Origin: Pandoraea sp.
GTDB taxonomy: Bacteria; Pseudomonadota; Gammaproteobacteria; Burkholderiales; Burkholderiaceae
Assembly (NCBI RefSeq): GCF_004297875.1
Contig: NZ_SCSK01000067.1
Span: 1-64,000, forward strand
Length of the DNA: 64,000 bases
Direction: 5' to 3'
This document shows, piece after piece, positions 54,501 to 63,253 of the stretch; within the stretch, counting starts at the first letter, position 1; each line of letters starts with the position of its first letter. Below the pieces are notes generated by a model. The model saw only the letters and a program-made list of their open reading frames with translations, was not told where the DNA came from and made no database searches. The position numbers were made by a program, and so were the translations under genes.

Positions 54501-55582
54501 CGATGAACTTCAAGGTGATCGACGAACACGCCCGGCAACTTGGCATGGGCCGCAATCTGGCACAGCTGCGAGCGGAACTCGGGCAGCAGGCGCAGCATAT
54601 TTTCCAGCAGATCGCAGCACAAAGCGCCGTCGTCGCTGCTTCGGGCCAGGCCACCGCGCCCGCCGATGGCGCGCCACCGACGGGCAAGGTGCCGTCTCGC
54701 AACGGGGGCTCGTCGCCGCTCGAGGCGTCCCGCTATGAGGCTCTGACCGCCTGGACTTTCGGTGAATTGCCGGAGATGCTCGAGATTCGCCGGGGCGGCC
54801 AAACGCTGTTCGGTTACCCGGCGCTGGTCGATCGCACGAATCATTGCGACCTCGAGGTGTTCGATGACCCGACCGAGGCGGCGCGTGTGCATCTTGGCGG
54901 ACTGCGGCGCCTGTTTGCGTTGCAGCTCAGGGAACAGGTCAAGTACCTGGAGAAGAACATCCCCGGCTTGCAACAAATGGCGATGCAGTACATGGCACTG
55001 GGTACCCAGGAGGAGCTGCGCGATCAAATCATCGACGAGGCACTGACGCGCGCGTGCCTGCAGGCGCCGTTGCCGGCCGATGCGGCCAGTTTCGGGGCGC
55101 GCAAGGATGAAGGCAAGGCGCGCCTGAATCTGCTGGCGCAGGAAATCGCGCGGTTGGTCGGGCTGATTTTGATCGAATATGCCGCCGTGCAGAAAAAGCT
55201 GCCTCAGGCAAAGGCATATGGGCAAGCTTATGCGGACCTGCAGCAGCAATTGCAGCGCCTGATCGGCAAGCGCTTCATTGCCGATACGCCCTACGCGCAA
55301 TTGACTCATTTTCCGCGTTATTTGAAAGCAATGACGTTGCGCATCGACAAACTGAAAGCCGACGCCGCTCGCGACGCGCGCATCGCGGCTGAATTGGCGC
55401 CGCTATTGCAAAACTATCAGCGCGCACTGACGCAGCGGCGCGACCAGGGCGATGGCCGGCTCGACGAATTTCGCTGGCTGCTGGAGGAGCTCCGCGTATC
55501 ACTGTTCGCGCAGGAGCTGCGCACGCCGATGCCGGTGTCGGTCAAGCGCTTGCATAAAGTGTGGGAGTCGCTGCAACGCTGA
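51578..55582 (+). CDS. hrpA: ATP-dependent RNA helicase HrpA
   Basis: A 1334-residue DEAH-box helicase of the usual HrpA length. Walker A is 'GETGSGKTTQLPK' (about 86-98), the DEAH box is in 'IIIDEAHERSLN', then 'SATIDADRF' and 'NQRAGRCGRV' (motif VI). An OB-fold and the long DUF3418 C-terminal part follow, ending 'RLHKVWESLQ'. It acts on mRNA and stalled ribosomes. ATG 51578 lies only 9 bases after a TATAAT hexamer (51564-51569), so transcripts may be nearly leaderless. The N-terminal 50 residues are Pro/Arg-rich. Confidence 0.95.
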   Translation: MPSDERNPQTRRPRPSGPADPAANQPRGERRRAPRQEGSGPAAQPVQATPVEQITFPEALPVSGKRQAIAEAIAGHQVVIVCGETGSGKTTQLPKICLSLGRGRGAGGAGLIGHTQPRRIAASATARRIAEELNTPLGEVVGFKVRFNDTLAPGASVKLMTDGILLAETQSDPMLRAYDTIIIDEAHERSLNIDFLLGYLKQLLPRRPDLKLIITSATIDADRFARHFGRSGGGQNAEVEPAPVIEVSGRLYPVEVRYRPIQEDSGNPAEGGRAAQRDRERDLIDGLVDAVDELCREGPGDVLVFLPGEREIREAAEALRKRHPPHTEILPLFARLSAAEQERVFKPSNARRIVLATNVAETSLTVPGIRYVVDSGLARVKRYSYRNKVEQLQVEAISQAAANQRAGRCGRVANGICIRLYEEADFHARARFTDPEILRSSLAAVILRMQALRLAKVESFPFIEPPPPRAVADGYQLLAELGAVDDNNVLTPLGRELARLPLDPRVGRMILAARDESALREVLIIASGLSVQDPRDRPIDAQDAADQAHRKFVDEKSEFLSWLKLWRWFDEAIAHKKSNRLLAQACRDNFVSQLRLREWRDVHSQLLTVVREQGWRLNETDATYEQIHLALLAGLLGNIGCKADDEPYYLGAHGIKFHIWPGSPLLKKGGRWVVAAELVETSRLFARCIARIEPEWLERVGGHLLRKSLSDPHWEKKAAQVTAFERATLYGLTVYARRRIHFGPQDPKRAREIFIRAALVEGEWETRLPFFTHNRKLMAEIEQLEHKSRRQDVLVDDELIYAFYDRHLPPDISQGVTLERWYREASRQQPKLLFLVRDDLMRHEAAGVTTELFPKRITLAGIEMALSYHFEPGSPRDGVTLSIPLFALNQVDARRTEWLVPGMLKEKVHLLLKSLPQKLRRHCVPLPEYAAGFVERAGEPKGALLDALIADVRERTTTQLKSADFKLETLPAHLSMNFKVIDEHARQLGMGRNLAQLRAELGQQAQHIFQQIAAQSAVVAASGQATAPADGAPPTGKVPSRNGGSSPLEASRYEALTAWTFGELPEMLEIRRGGQTLFGYPALVDRTNHCDLEVFDDPTEAARVHLGGLRRLFALQLREQVKYLEKNIPGLQQMAMQYMALGTQEELRDQIIDEALTRACLQAPLPADAASFGARKDEGKARLNLLAQEIARLVGLILIEYAAVQKKLPQAKAYGQAYADLQQQLQRLIGKRFIADTPYAQLTHFPRYLKAMTLRIDKLKADAARDARIAAELAPLLQNYQRALTQRRDQGDGRLDEFRWLLEELRVSLFAQELRTPMPVSVKRLHKVWESLQR

Positions 55583-55775
55583 GGCGGGGAGCGTCGCACG
55601 CAAGATCTGGGATCGGGCGACGAAGAAGTTCGGCGGCAGTGATATGCTGGATACTTGTCTTTGCGTCACACGCGCCGATGTCCTCCGATCTTTGTATTCT
55701 CGACATGGCTAACCGCTTTTTCGAACGACCCGCTGCACTTTGCCGAGCCAGGGGTGCTTGGGGGCCCGATTTTCC

Positions 55776-56618
55776 ATGAACGAGTTGCTGCGTACTTTTG
55801 GCAAGGCGCTGGTGAGTCTGTTGCACCCGCGCATGCTGTGGCTGACGGCAGTGCCGTTTCTAATCTCTGGCTTGTTGTGGGGCGTGGTATTGTGGTTCGG
55901 CTGGGAGCCGGTAACCGATGCGCTGCGCGTCTGGCTGGAACAATGGCCGCTCACGCATTGGCTTTACCATTTCTTCGGTTATTTCGGCATCGACAGCCTG
56001 CGCATGACGCTGGCGCCTTTCATCGTGGTGGCGCTGGCCGTTCCGCTGATCGTTGCCTCGGCGCTGCTGCTGATCGCGGTGCTGTCGATGCCGGCAGTGC
56101 TTCGTCATTTGTCGGCGCGCCACTACGTGACGCTGGAAGCCCGTCGCGGCGGCTCGGCCCTGGGCAGCCTGGCGCAGTCTTGCGGCGCGACGCTGATATT
56201 TCTTTTCATGGTGGTGCTGACATTGCCGTTTTGGCTGGTACCGCCGTTTTTCGCTCTGATTCCGCCGCTGCTGTGGGGGTGGTTGACTTATCGGGTAATG
56301 ACTTATGATGCATTGGCCGAACACGCGACGGCCGACGAGCGCCGCAGCATCTTGCGCGAGCATCGGTTGCCGCTGCTGGTCATGGGCGTGGCAACCGGCT
56401 TGCTCGGTGCGTTGCCGACCTTGCTGTGGGTGTCGTCCGCGGTGATGATCGTGTTGTTTCCGATCGTGGCGGTCATGGTCATCTGGTTGTATGTTTTGAT
56501 TTTTGTATTTTCGGCATTGTGGTTTGCGCACTACTGCTTGCGCGCGTTGGCCCGGTTGCGTGCCGATGCGCCAGCACAGCGAGCAAGCGTCGCCGAGCGG
56601 GCAGTGCCTGGCCCGTGA
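55776..56618 (+). CDS. EI24/CysZ-like membrane protein
   Basis: A 280-residue protein with about six hydrophobic segments and an EI24-type layout. 'FGKALVSLLHPRMLWLTAVPFLIS' at the N-terminus, 'WLVPPFFALIPPLLWGWLTYRVMTYDALAEHA' in the middle and an 'RRSILREHRLPLLVMGV' loop are typical. The family includes the sulfate transporter CysZ, but the match is loose, so transport of sulfate is not claimed. ATG 55776 was chosen over 55740. It precedes the CinA-like gene by 36 bp on the same strand. Confidence 0.82.
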   Translation: MNELLRTFGKALVSLLHPRMLWLTAVPFLISGLLWGVVLWFGWEPVTDALRVWLEQWPLTHWLYHFFGYFGIDSLRMTLAPFIVVALAVPLIVASALLLIAVLSMPAVLRHLSARHYVTLEARRGGSALGSLAQSCGATLIFLFMVVLTLPFWLVPPFFALIPPLLWGWLTYRVMTYDALAEHATADERRSILREHRLPLLVMGVATGLLGALPTLLWVSSAVMIVLFPIVAVMVIWLYVLIFVFSALWFAHYCLRALARLRADAPAQRASVAERAVPGP

Positions 56619-56654
56619 CGCGCCGCGCGCAACGAGAGAAGAAAGGATTGATTT

Positions 56655-57458
56655 ATGGCGATCGGGCTCATCGTAATCGGTGATGAAATCCTGTCGGGAC
56701 GACGCAATGACAAGCACTTGCCCAAGACCATCGAACTATTGGGCGAACGCGGCATGCATCTGGATTGGGCCGAGTATATCGGCGACGATCCGGCGCGCAT
56801 TACCGCCACGCTGCGGCGGACGTTTGCCAGCGACGATATCGTCTTTTGCACGGGGGGCATCGGCGCGACGCCGGATGACCACACCCGGCAATGCGCGGCC
56901 CAGGCGCTGGGCGTGCCACTGGCCCTGCATCCTGAAGCCGAGCGCCTGATTCTGGAGCGCATCGCCGATACCAGCAAGGACGGCCGTGCCGATCTGACGC
57001 AGGCCGACAACCGCCATCGCCTGAAGATGGGCGAGTTTCCGGTGGGCTGCGAGATTTTGCCGAATCCATACAACAAGATTCCTGGTTTTTCGATCCGGCG
57101 CCATCATTTCATGCCGGGATTTCCGGTCATGGCCTGGCCGATGATGGCCTGGGCGCTGGACCGTTACTACCTGGACCTGCACCACTTGCGTCCGCATGGC
57201 GAGCGTTCGATGCTGGTGTTCGGTCTGGCCGAGTCGACGCTGACTCCGCTGATGGAGCAGATCGAAGCCAATTTTGCGGCAGTCAAGGTGTTCAGTCTGC
57301 CCAGCGTCGGCGACAGCGAGCGTGGCGGGCCTTATGCGCGCCGGCACATCGATCTGGGCGTCAAGGGTGATCCGGCGCTGCTTGACGGCGCGTTCGAGGC
57401 GCTGCAAAAAGGCGTCGAGGCATTGGGCGGAGAGATTGTCGATCCGGCCGCGTTGTGA
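56655..57458 (+). CDS. CinA-N/MoCF-domain molybdopterin-binding protein
   Basis: A 267-residue protein with the N-terminal MoaB/Mog fold: 'IGLIVIGDEILSGRRNDKHLPKTIELLGERG' and 'DIVFCTGGIGATPDDHTRQCAAQALG' (about residues 57-82). There is no CinA C-terminal deamidase domain. Relatives are annotated as competence/damage-inducible protein A or molybdopterin-binding protein; the actual substrate is unclear. ATG 56655 has AGAAAGGA upstream. It may share a transcript with the membrane protein before it. Confidence 0.9.
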   Translation: MAIGLIVIGDEILSGRRNDKHLPKTIELLGERGMHLDWAEYIGDDPARITATLRRTFASDDIVFCTGGIGATPDDHTRQCAAQALGVPLALHPEAERLILERIADTSKDGRADLTQADNRHRLKMGEFPVGCEILPNPYNKIPGFSIRRHHFMPGFPVMAWPMMAWALDRYYLDLHHLRPHGERSMLVFGLAESTLTPLMEQIEANFAAVKVFSLPSVGDSERGGPYARRHIDLGVKGDPALLDGAFEALQKGVEALGGEIVDPAAL

Positions 57459-57471
57459 CGGCGTTCACGGA

Positions 57472-57903
57472 TCAATGAAAGACGTGCCTGTGCGTTTCGA
57501 TCTGGCTGCCCTCGTGACCCAGCGCAGGGCTGGCGTGGTGCAGCACGAGCCGCCAGCCGTCGGCTTCCTTCAGATAGATGTTGGTGGCGACAACGAATGC
57601 ATAGCGGGGGTGCGGTTCATGCTCGACCAGCAACTGCTCGATGACGCTGTGAATGGTGCATAGCGGATTGCGCGCGACCTGCCGGTGCGTGACCGTGATA
57701 TCGAGCCTGCCGTGCGCCAGGATTTGCTCCCAACTGCTGCGCACGGCCCCGACGCCGACTACGCGAGGGCCGGCCGGATGAATGCAGACGACATCCTCGT
57801 CTTCCGACCAGACCTCCATCAGCGCATCGACGTCGCCACGATTGAGCGCTTCATAGAAAGCCTGTTCGGCGTCGTCAGCAGTGAGGAAGAAAGAAGTTGC
57901 CAT
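57472..57903 (-). CDS. NTF2-like (SnoaL/DUF4440-type) protein
   Basis: A 143-residue alpha+beta barrel protein. 'ADDAEQAFYEALNRGDVDALMEVWSEDEDVVCIHPAGPRVVG' at the N-terminus, the later 'HSVIEQLLVE' and 'ATNIYLKEADGWRLVLHHASPA' are typical of the NTF2-like superfamily. No catalytic role can be deduced. ATG 57903 starts it. It lies 22 bp downstream of the aminotransferase gene on the same strand and is probably co-transcribed with it. Confidence 0.85.
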   Translation of the reverse strand: MATSFFLTADDAEQAFYEALNRGDVDALMEVWSEDEDVVCIHPAGPRVVGVGAVRSSWEQILAHGRLDITVTHRQVARNPLCTIHSVIEQLLVEHEPHPRYAFVVATNIYLKEADGWRLVLHHASPALGHEGSQIETHRHVFH

Positions 57904-57925
57904 GCCGTTTTCCGGTGTGTGGCGA

Positions 57926-59263
57926 TCAGTCGGTCGATGCCAGGGCTTCGGCGACGATCGAGAACAGTTCGTCGATTTGCTCGCGCTCGATGATGAGCGA
58001 TGGCGATAACGCAATGACGTCGCCGGTGGTGCGGATCATCAGACCTCGTTCCCAGCATTTGAGGAAAACGTCGAAAGCGCGTGCACCCGGTGCGCCCTCG
58101 CGTGGTTGCAGCTCAATTGCCCCGATCAGCCCGAGGTTGCGCAGGTCAGCGACGTGCCGGGCATCGCGCAAGCCGTGCAATTTGTCTTCCCAATAGCCCG
58201 CCATAGAGGCGGCGCGCGCGAAGAGCGCTTCGTCGCGATACAGGTCGAGCGTGGCGAGCGCGGCGGCGCAAGCCAGCGGGTGCGCCGAATAAGTGTAACC
58301 ATGCGTCAGTTCGATGGCATTTTCCGGGCCGGTCATGAACGCGTCGTATATTTCTTCGCGTACCAGCACCGCACCCATTGGCACAGTGCCGCTGGTGAGC
58401 CCCTTGGCCGTGGTGATGATGTCTGGTTCAATGCCGAGCACGCCGGCCGCGAACGCTCCTCCAAGCCGCCCGAAAGCGGTGATCACTTCGTCGAAAATCA
58501 GCACGATGCCGTACTTGTGGGTTATATCGCGCAGACGCTCGAGATAGCCTTTGGGCGGCACCAGCACCCCGGTTGAGCCGGCGACCGGTTCGACGATGAC
58601 CGCGGCAATCGTCGATGCGTCGTGCAACTGCACCAATCGTTCGAGCTCGTCAGCCAGATGTGCTCCCCAGGCGGGCTGTCCGCGACTGAACGCGTTGTGC
58701 GCCAGATCGTGGGTGTGGGGGAGATGGTCGATACCCGGCAGCAGTGGCCCGAAGATCCGGCGGTTGGCGGCGATGCCGCCCACCGAAATGCCGCCGAAGC
58801 CGACACCATGGTAGCCGCGCTCGCGGCCAATCAGTCGCGTTCGGGTGCCCTGACCGCGTTGGCGCTGGTACGCGATGGCGATTTTAAGCGCGGTATCGAC
58901 CGATTCGGATCCGGAATTCGTGAAAAACACACGATTTAACGACGCGGGCGCCAGTGCCGCCAGCCGGTTGGCCAGTTCGAAGGGCAGGGGCTGCCCGACC
59001 TGGAAAGGCGGGGAAAAATCGAGCACGGCGGCTTGCCGCTGGATCGCCTCGATGATCGGCTTGCGATTGTGGCCGGCATTGCAGCACCACATACCGGCGA
59101 TGCCATCGAGCAGTCGGCGCCCGTCGACATCCGTGTAATACATCCCTTCGGCCGAGGCAATGAGGCGAGGCGCCGCCTTGAACTGGCGATTGGCCGTGAA
59201 GGGCATCCAGTAGGCATCCAGTTCGTCCCGGTCAAGCTTCAGGGTGTTGGAGAGCGCCGCCAT
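57926..59263 (-). CDS. class III aminotransferase (omega-amino acid:pyruvate type)
   Basis: A 445-residue PLP enzyme. 'AYWMPFTANRQFKAAPRLI' at the N-terminus, 'FTNSGSESVDTALKIA', 'GYHGVGFGGISVGG', 'LIFDEVITAFGRLGG' and the Schiff-base Lys in 'ITTAKGLTSGTVPMGA' are clear. The first motif is typical of beta-alanine/omega-amino acid:pyruvate transaminases, which convert beta-alanine or related amines to aldehydes. ATG 59263 has GGAG six bases upstream; ATG 59290 is possible. The fnr gene lies upstream on the same strand. Confidence 0.93.
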   Translation of the reverse strand: MAALSNTLKLDRDELDAYWMPFTANRQFKAAPRLIASAEGMYYTDVDGRRLLDGIAGMWCCNAGHNRKPIIEAIQRQAAVLDFSPPFQVGQPLPFELANRLAALAPASLNRVFFTNSGSESVDTALKIAIAYQRQRGQGTRTRLIGRERGYHGVGFGGISVGGIAANRRIFGPLLPGIDHLPHTHDLAHNAFSRGQPAWGAHLADELERLVQLHDASTIAAVIVEPVAGSTGVLVPPKGYLERLRDITHKYGIVLIFDEVITAFGRLGGAFAAGVLGIEPDIITTAKGLTSGTVPMGAVLVREEIYDAFMTGPENAIELTHGYTYSAHPLACAAALATLDLYRDEALFARAASMAGYWEDKLHGLRDARHVADLRNLGLIGAIELQPREGAPGARAFDVFLKCWERGLMIRTTGDVIALSPSLIIEREQIDELFSIVAEALASTD

Positions 59264-59408
59264 GTCTGGCTCCGGCGAATAGGGATGCATTGAAATATAG
59301 AGAGTTTTGGTGCCTTTGTCGATTAGCGTGAGATGTCTGTCCAAGCGCGGCGCAGCCTGGCCTTTTCGACGCGTCGAGGCGGGCAATCCAAAGGGCGCAA
59401 TGGCCCGT

Positions 59409-60164
59409 TCAGCGGGCTCGCGAGATTGCCGGCGCCTGGCAGTTTTCGCCGGCCAACTGCCGCAGGGCGTCAGGATCGGTGACCGTCAGGCGGCGCTGCT
59501 TGATCGACAGAACGCCGCTTTGTTGCAAACGGGAGAACAACCGACTGACGGTTTCCAGCGTCAGCCCCAGGTAGCTGCCGATTTCCTCGCGGCTCATGCG
59601 CAGCACGAACTCATTGGCAGCGTAGCCGCGCATCGACAGTCGCTCGGAAAGATTGAGAAGGAACACGGCCAGGCGCTGCTCTGCCCGCATGGTGCCCAGC
59701 GAGAGCAGCATGCGATGGTCGTTGCGGATCTCGAGACTCAGCAGACGGTGCAACTGCCGCTGCAGCGAGGGTACCTGGGCCGACAGCTTTTCGAGTTCGG
59801 CAAAGCGCACTACACAAACCTCGCTGTCCTCCAGCGCCACGGCGGTTGAGGCGTGCCGCTCGTCGGCGATGGCATCCAGGCCGAGCAATTCACCCTGGAT
59901 GTGCAGCCCGACGACTTGCTCGCGGCCATCTTCGGAATCGATGTAGCTTTTGAGAGATCCGAAGCGAACGCCGAAAATGGCCCGCAGCGGATCGCCATAG
60001 AGATAGAGCGCTTCTCCCTTTTTCAATCGGATGCGCTCCGCCACCAGTTGGTCGAGCCGGGACAATTCATCTAGGGGGATGCCGACAGGCAAGCAGAATT
60101 GGCTGAGAGAGCAGGCTGAACAACGGGGTGACGGCGGCGATGTCGAGCCGGATGTCGTTGTCAT
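59409..60164 (-). CDS. fnr: FNR/ANR-type oxygen-responsive regulator
   Basis: A 251-residue Crp-family protein. The N-terminal Cys15-X2-Cys18-X5-Cys24 and a fourth Cys near 117 ('SEVCVVRF') match the 4Fe-4S ligands of FNR. The cyclic-nucleotide-like beta barrel (about 35-150) is followed by the helix-turn-helix 'MSREEIGSYLGLTLETVSRLFSRLQ', whose E-TVSR contacts recognise TTGAT half-sites. It should activate anaerobic genes when oxygen is low. ATG 60164 starts it. Confidence 0.95.
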   Translation of the reverse strand: MTTTSGSTSPPSPRCSACSLSQFCLPVGIPLDELSRLDQLVAERIRLKKGEALYLYGDPLRAIFGVRFGSLKSYIDSEDGREQVVGLHIQGELLGLDAIADERHASTAVALEDSEVCVVRFAELEKLSAQVPSLQRQLHRLLSLEIRNDHRMLLSLGTMRAEQRLAVFLLNLSERLSMRGYAANEFVLRMSREEIGSYLGLTLETVSRLFSRLQQSGVLSIKQRRLTVTDPDALRQLAGENCQAPAISRAR

Positions 60165-60534
60165 GGTTCCCTCTGGACTTAGCTAGTGATTCTAGCACGA
60201 GGTCCGGTGGCAGGATACCGCCTTGCCCGGCTCGCCGCGCCATGCGCCGGACACCCGGCACCGCTCCTTGCGGGGGAGCGATGGCGTAATTCTCCGGTGT
60301 TCGGATGGGAAACGACTTTACGGGCGAATCGCTTTGCGTGATAATTGAGCCCGAACTGGGTGGCGAGATGTTTCTTCCTGAAAATCTCCAGGCAACCTAG
60401 TAGGCATTCGATATAACCGGGTTGCGCTGCCGTCTCTCCGACCGACCACAATCATCGGGCGCGCTCTTGTGTTGTTCCAGCACTCAATTTATTCCTGAGA
60501 CCGGGTTGCAAAATCCCCGGCATTGCGTAGCCGC
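60165..60534 (+). other. intergenic region between fnr and scpB
   Basis: About 370 bases between divergent genes with no convincing coding frame, tRNA or clear terminator. One small hairpin, GCTCC-TTGCGG-GGAGC, lies near 60264-60280. It must carry the promoters of both genes, but I could not place them with confidence. Confidence 0.4.
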
Positions 60535-61389
60535 ATGAATACTCAAGAGGCGAAAATCGTCCTCGAGACAGCGCTGATCTGTGCCCAAGAGCCGCTAAAA
60601 GTCGGCGATTTGTGCAAGCTATTTGCCGAAGACGTGTCGGCGGGCGTCGTGCGCGCGCTGCTTGAGGAAATGCGCAGCGAGTGGGATGGACGGGGCGTGC
60701 AACTGGTGGCGCTGGCGTCGGGCTGGCGGTTCCAGAGTCGGCCCCGGATGCGTGAATATCTGGATCGGCTCAATCCGGAGAAGCCGCCGAAATACTCGCG
60801 CGCGGTGCTGGAGACGCTGGCAATCATCGCCTATCGGCAACCTGTGACGCGCGGTGACATCGAGGAAATTCGCGGCGTGACCGTCAACACCCAGATCATC
60901 AAGCAACTTGAGGAACGAGGCTGGATTGACGTGATTGGGCACCGAGACGTGCCTGGCCGCCCGGCGCTGTATGCGACGACCAAGCAGTTTCTGGACGATC
61001 TCGGCTTGCAGGCCCTCGACGCGCTACCGCCGCTCGAGGACCCTGCGGCACAGTCGCAGGTCGATTTGCTGGCTCAGCAAAATATCATCTTTGACGATGG
61101 CGCAGGCGCGGTCGACGCGGTCGCTGCACCCGGCGAACCGAAAACCGCGGGGGATGACGCCGATGAAGCGCCGCAGGCGAGCCCTGGCGACGTGGATGAG
61201 TCGGCGTGCGGCGCCGCCGCCTCAGCGAGCGCGGCGCCGGAGGGTAATGCACAAACCCTCGCGCTGACCGACGATTCGGCCATGGCGGCATTACCGTCGG
61301 ATCAGGGATCCGGCATCGTGGTGTCCGCGGATCTGGGCGCCCCGGTGTCGGAGGCCGATGGCGGCGCTGATCTGATTACCGGGACGTGA
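60535..61389 (+). CDS. scpB: segregation and condensation protein ScpB
   Basis: A 284-residue kleisin-associated protein. Two winged-helix domains cover residues 1-165 ('AKIVLETALICAQEPLKVGDLCKLF', 'YSRAVLETLAIIAYRQPVTRGDIEEIRGV', 'RGWIDVIGHRDVPGRPALYATT'). A low-complexity Ala/Asp/Glu-rich tail of about 100 residues follows and is longer than in most ScpB proteins. It works with SMC and ScpA in chromosome compaction. ATG 60535 gives 'MNTQEAK'. It precedes rluB, a common pairing. Confidence 0.93.
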   Translation: MNTQEAKIVLETALICAQEPLKVGDLCKLFAEDVSAGVVRALLEEMRSEWDGRGVQLVALASGWRFQSRPRMREYLDRLNPEKPPKYSRAVLETLAIIAYRQPVTRGDIEEIRGVTVNTQIIKQLEERGWIDVIGHRDVPGRPALYATTKQFLDDLGLQALDALPPLEDPAAQSQVDLLAQQNIIFDDGAGAVDAVAAPGEPKTAGDDADEAPQASPGDVDESACGAAASASAAPEGNAQTLALTDDSAMAALPSDQGSGIVVSADLGAPVSEADGGADLITGT

Positions 61390-61516
61390 GCCCGGGCGAT
61401 CGTAGTTGCGATGGATGGCGAGGGCGCCGAACCAATGGCCCCGCAGTCCTGCCTATTTGCATGAGTTGCCCGTGCGCGGCGTATGCCCGCAGCGGCTCTT
61501 TTTCTTTGAGGTTGTT

Positions 61517-62965
61517 TTGAAGCACAGCGAAGAGTCCAAGGAATTGAATCCGATTGACGCCAATGGCGAATCCGAGCGTGCCGTTGGGGAGGCGCAGAGC
61601 GCCGAAGACAAGCAGGCGCGCCGCGGTTTGCGGCGTGGCCCACGAAGCCTGATTGCGCGTCGACGTGCCGCTGGGCAGGGCAAGCGCGAAGGCGAGGGCG
61701 AGGCAGCGGCTGCTGGCGACGATGGTGACTCACAGACGCCGCCAGCCGCGTCCCAGACACCGGTCGAACGGCAGCCGGGCGCACGGCGCGGCAAGGGGCG
61801 CGGCAATGGCGGCGCGCGCGAGCGCGCCGGCAAGACGCCTCGCCAGCCAGGTACGGCAAAGCGTGCGGATGACAATATCTTTGCGTATGTCACATCGGAA
61901 TCGTTCGACAATGACAATAACGGCAGTGGTGTGCGTGCCCCCATGCTGCGTCGGGGGCGCAAGCCGGTGACGGCCAAGCGGGTGCTCGCGCCGGATGACG
62001 AGACGCCGAAATTGCACAAAGTGCTGGCGGACGCCGGCATGGGCTCGCGCCGCGAAATGGAAGAGCTCATCATGGCCGGGCGCGTGTCCGTCAATGGCGA
62101 GCCCGCCCATATCGGTCAGCGCATCATGCCGACCGACCAGGTTCGCATCAACGGCAAGCTCATCAAGCGAAAAATCATTCAGCGACCGCCGCGCGTGTTG
62201 CTCTATCACAAACCGGCCGGGGAGATCGTCAGTCACGCAGACCCCGAAGGCCGGCCGTCGGTTTTCGATAAGTTGCCACCGATCAAATCGGCCAAATGGC
62301 TCGCTGTGGGCCGACTGGACTTCAACACCGAAGGTCTGCTGATATTGACCACCTCCGGCGATCTGGCCAATCGCTTCATGCATCCTCGCTACGCGATCGA
62401 GCGAGAGTATGCGGTACGGATCATGGGCGAATTGACCGAGAGCGCCCGTCAGCAACTGCTCAAGGGCGTCGAACTGGAAGATGGCCCGGCAAACTTCCTT
62501 CGTTTGCAGGACGGTGGTGGCGAGGGCTCGAATCGTTGGTATCACGTCGCCCTGGCCGAGGGCCGCAATCGCGAAGTGCGTCGAATGTTCGAGGCCGTCG
62601 GCCAAATGGTTAGCCGGCTGATTCGGACCCGGCACGGCCCGCTGACTTTGCCGCGCGGCTTGCGACGAGGCCGCTGGGAAGAGTTGGACGAGGCGCAGGT
62701 GCGGGCGCTGCTCAACGCGGTCGGCATGAAAGCCCCGGGAGCGCAGCGCGGCGACGAACGACGGTCGGGCGATGGCGGCGCGCCACGCCGACAGCCGGAT
62801 CCGATGCAAACTGCGCTAGGATATTTTGGCAAAGAGCCCGGTTTTGGTCAGCAACGTCGTGGCGGCGGTGCCGCCTGGGGTAATTACTCGCCATCTCGTG
62901 GTGCCGAGACGCTGACCAGGCATCCGGGAGGGCGGGGGCGAGGCGGTCGAGGCCGGTCCGGCTAG
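61517..62965 (+). CDS. rluB: 23S rRNA pseudouridine-2605 synthase RluB
   Basis: A 482-residue enzyme. A low-complexity Arg/Gly/Ala/Glu region (about 1-150) precedes an S4 domain ('KLHKVLADAGMGSRREMEELIMAGRVSVNG', about 165-195) and the catalytic domain. The essential Asp is in 'GRLDFNTEGLLILTTSGDL' (about 274-292), and 'GRNREVRRMFEAVGQMVSRLIRTR' is diagnostic. An Arg/Gly-rich tail of about 60 residues follows. The start is probably TTG 61517, with GAGG five bases upstream ('MKHSEESKEL'). The frame extends further upstream without family character. Confidence 0.92.
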   Translation: MKHSEESKELNPIDANGESERAVGEAQSAEDKQARRGLRRGPRSLIARRRAAGQGKREGEGEAAAAGDDGDSQTPPAASQTPVERQPGARRGKGRGNGGARERAGKTPRQPGTAKRADDNIFAYVTSESFDNDNNGSGVRAPMLRRGRKPVTAKRVLAPDDETPKLHKVLADAGMGSRREMEELIMAGRVSVNGEPAHIGQRIMPTDQVRINGKLIKRKIIQRPPRVLLYHKPAGEIVSHADPEGRPSVFDKLPPIKSAKWLAVGRLDFNTEGLLILTTSGDLANRFMHPRYAIEREYAVRIMGELTESARQQLLKGVELEDGPANFLRLQDGGGEGSNRWYHVALAEGRNREVRRMFEAVGQMVSRLIRTRHGPLTLPRGLRRGRWEELDEAQVRALLNAVGMKAPGAQRGDERRSGDGGAPRRQPDPMQTALGYFGKEPGFGQQRRGGGAAWGNYSPSRGAETLTRHPGGRGRGGRGRSG

Positions 62966-63033
62966 AAGCGCTGCCGAGGCCTGACGGCTGCGGCCGATAA
63001 GGCGGGATCGAGCCCGCTGCGCGGTCGTTGGCG

Positions 63034-63062
63034 TTGCAAATTGGACCGAAAACATATAAAAT
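63034..63062 (+). promoter_or_regulatory. sigma-70 promoter ahead of rimP-nusA
   Basis: TTGCAA (63034-63039), a 17 nt spacer, TAAAAT (63057-63062). A start near 63069 would be about 185 nt before rimP and about 65 nt before a strong terminator-like hairpin. Confidence 0.7.
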
Positions 63063-63131
63063 CAAAAGATAAGCTAGTTTGCGCGTTGTGCAATATTTCC
63101 AAGAGCGCACCTCATGCGCAAAGAGGCGAGG

Positions 63132-63160
63132 AAAAATGGGCGTTCCGCCCATTTTTTTTT
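63132..63160 (+). terminator. leader terminator/attenuator before rimP
   Basis: An 11 bp stem AAAAATGGGCG (63132-63142) with CGCCCATTTTT (63146-63156), loop TTC, continuing into a long T-run. It lies between the promoter at 63034 and rimP. It could end a short leader RNA or be anti-terminated to allow rimP-nusA expression. Confidence 0.8.
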
Positions 63161-63253
63161 GCTTTTGCCGAAAAGCGCCCCGGTGAGTGTGCGGCATGCG
63201 ATGGAGCCGATGAAAATAGGGCATTGACGCGAATTTTCAAAGGGTGAGCGAAT

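Noticed and set aside
60179..60451. A 90-codon minus-strand frame upstream of fnr
   Set aside because: There is no recognisable domain, no ribosome site, and Arg/Ala-rich translation typical of chance frames in GC-rich DNA.
63041..63247. A 68-codon plus-strand frame in the rimP leader
   Set aside because: It starts at TTG with no ribosome site, spans the -10 element and the terminator hairpin, and its composition looks non-coding.
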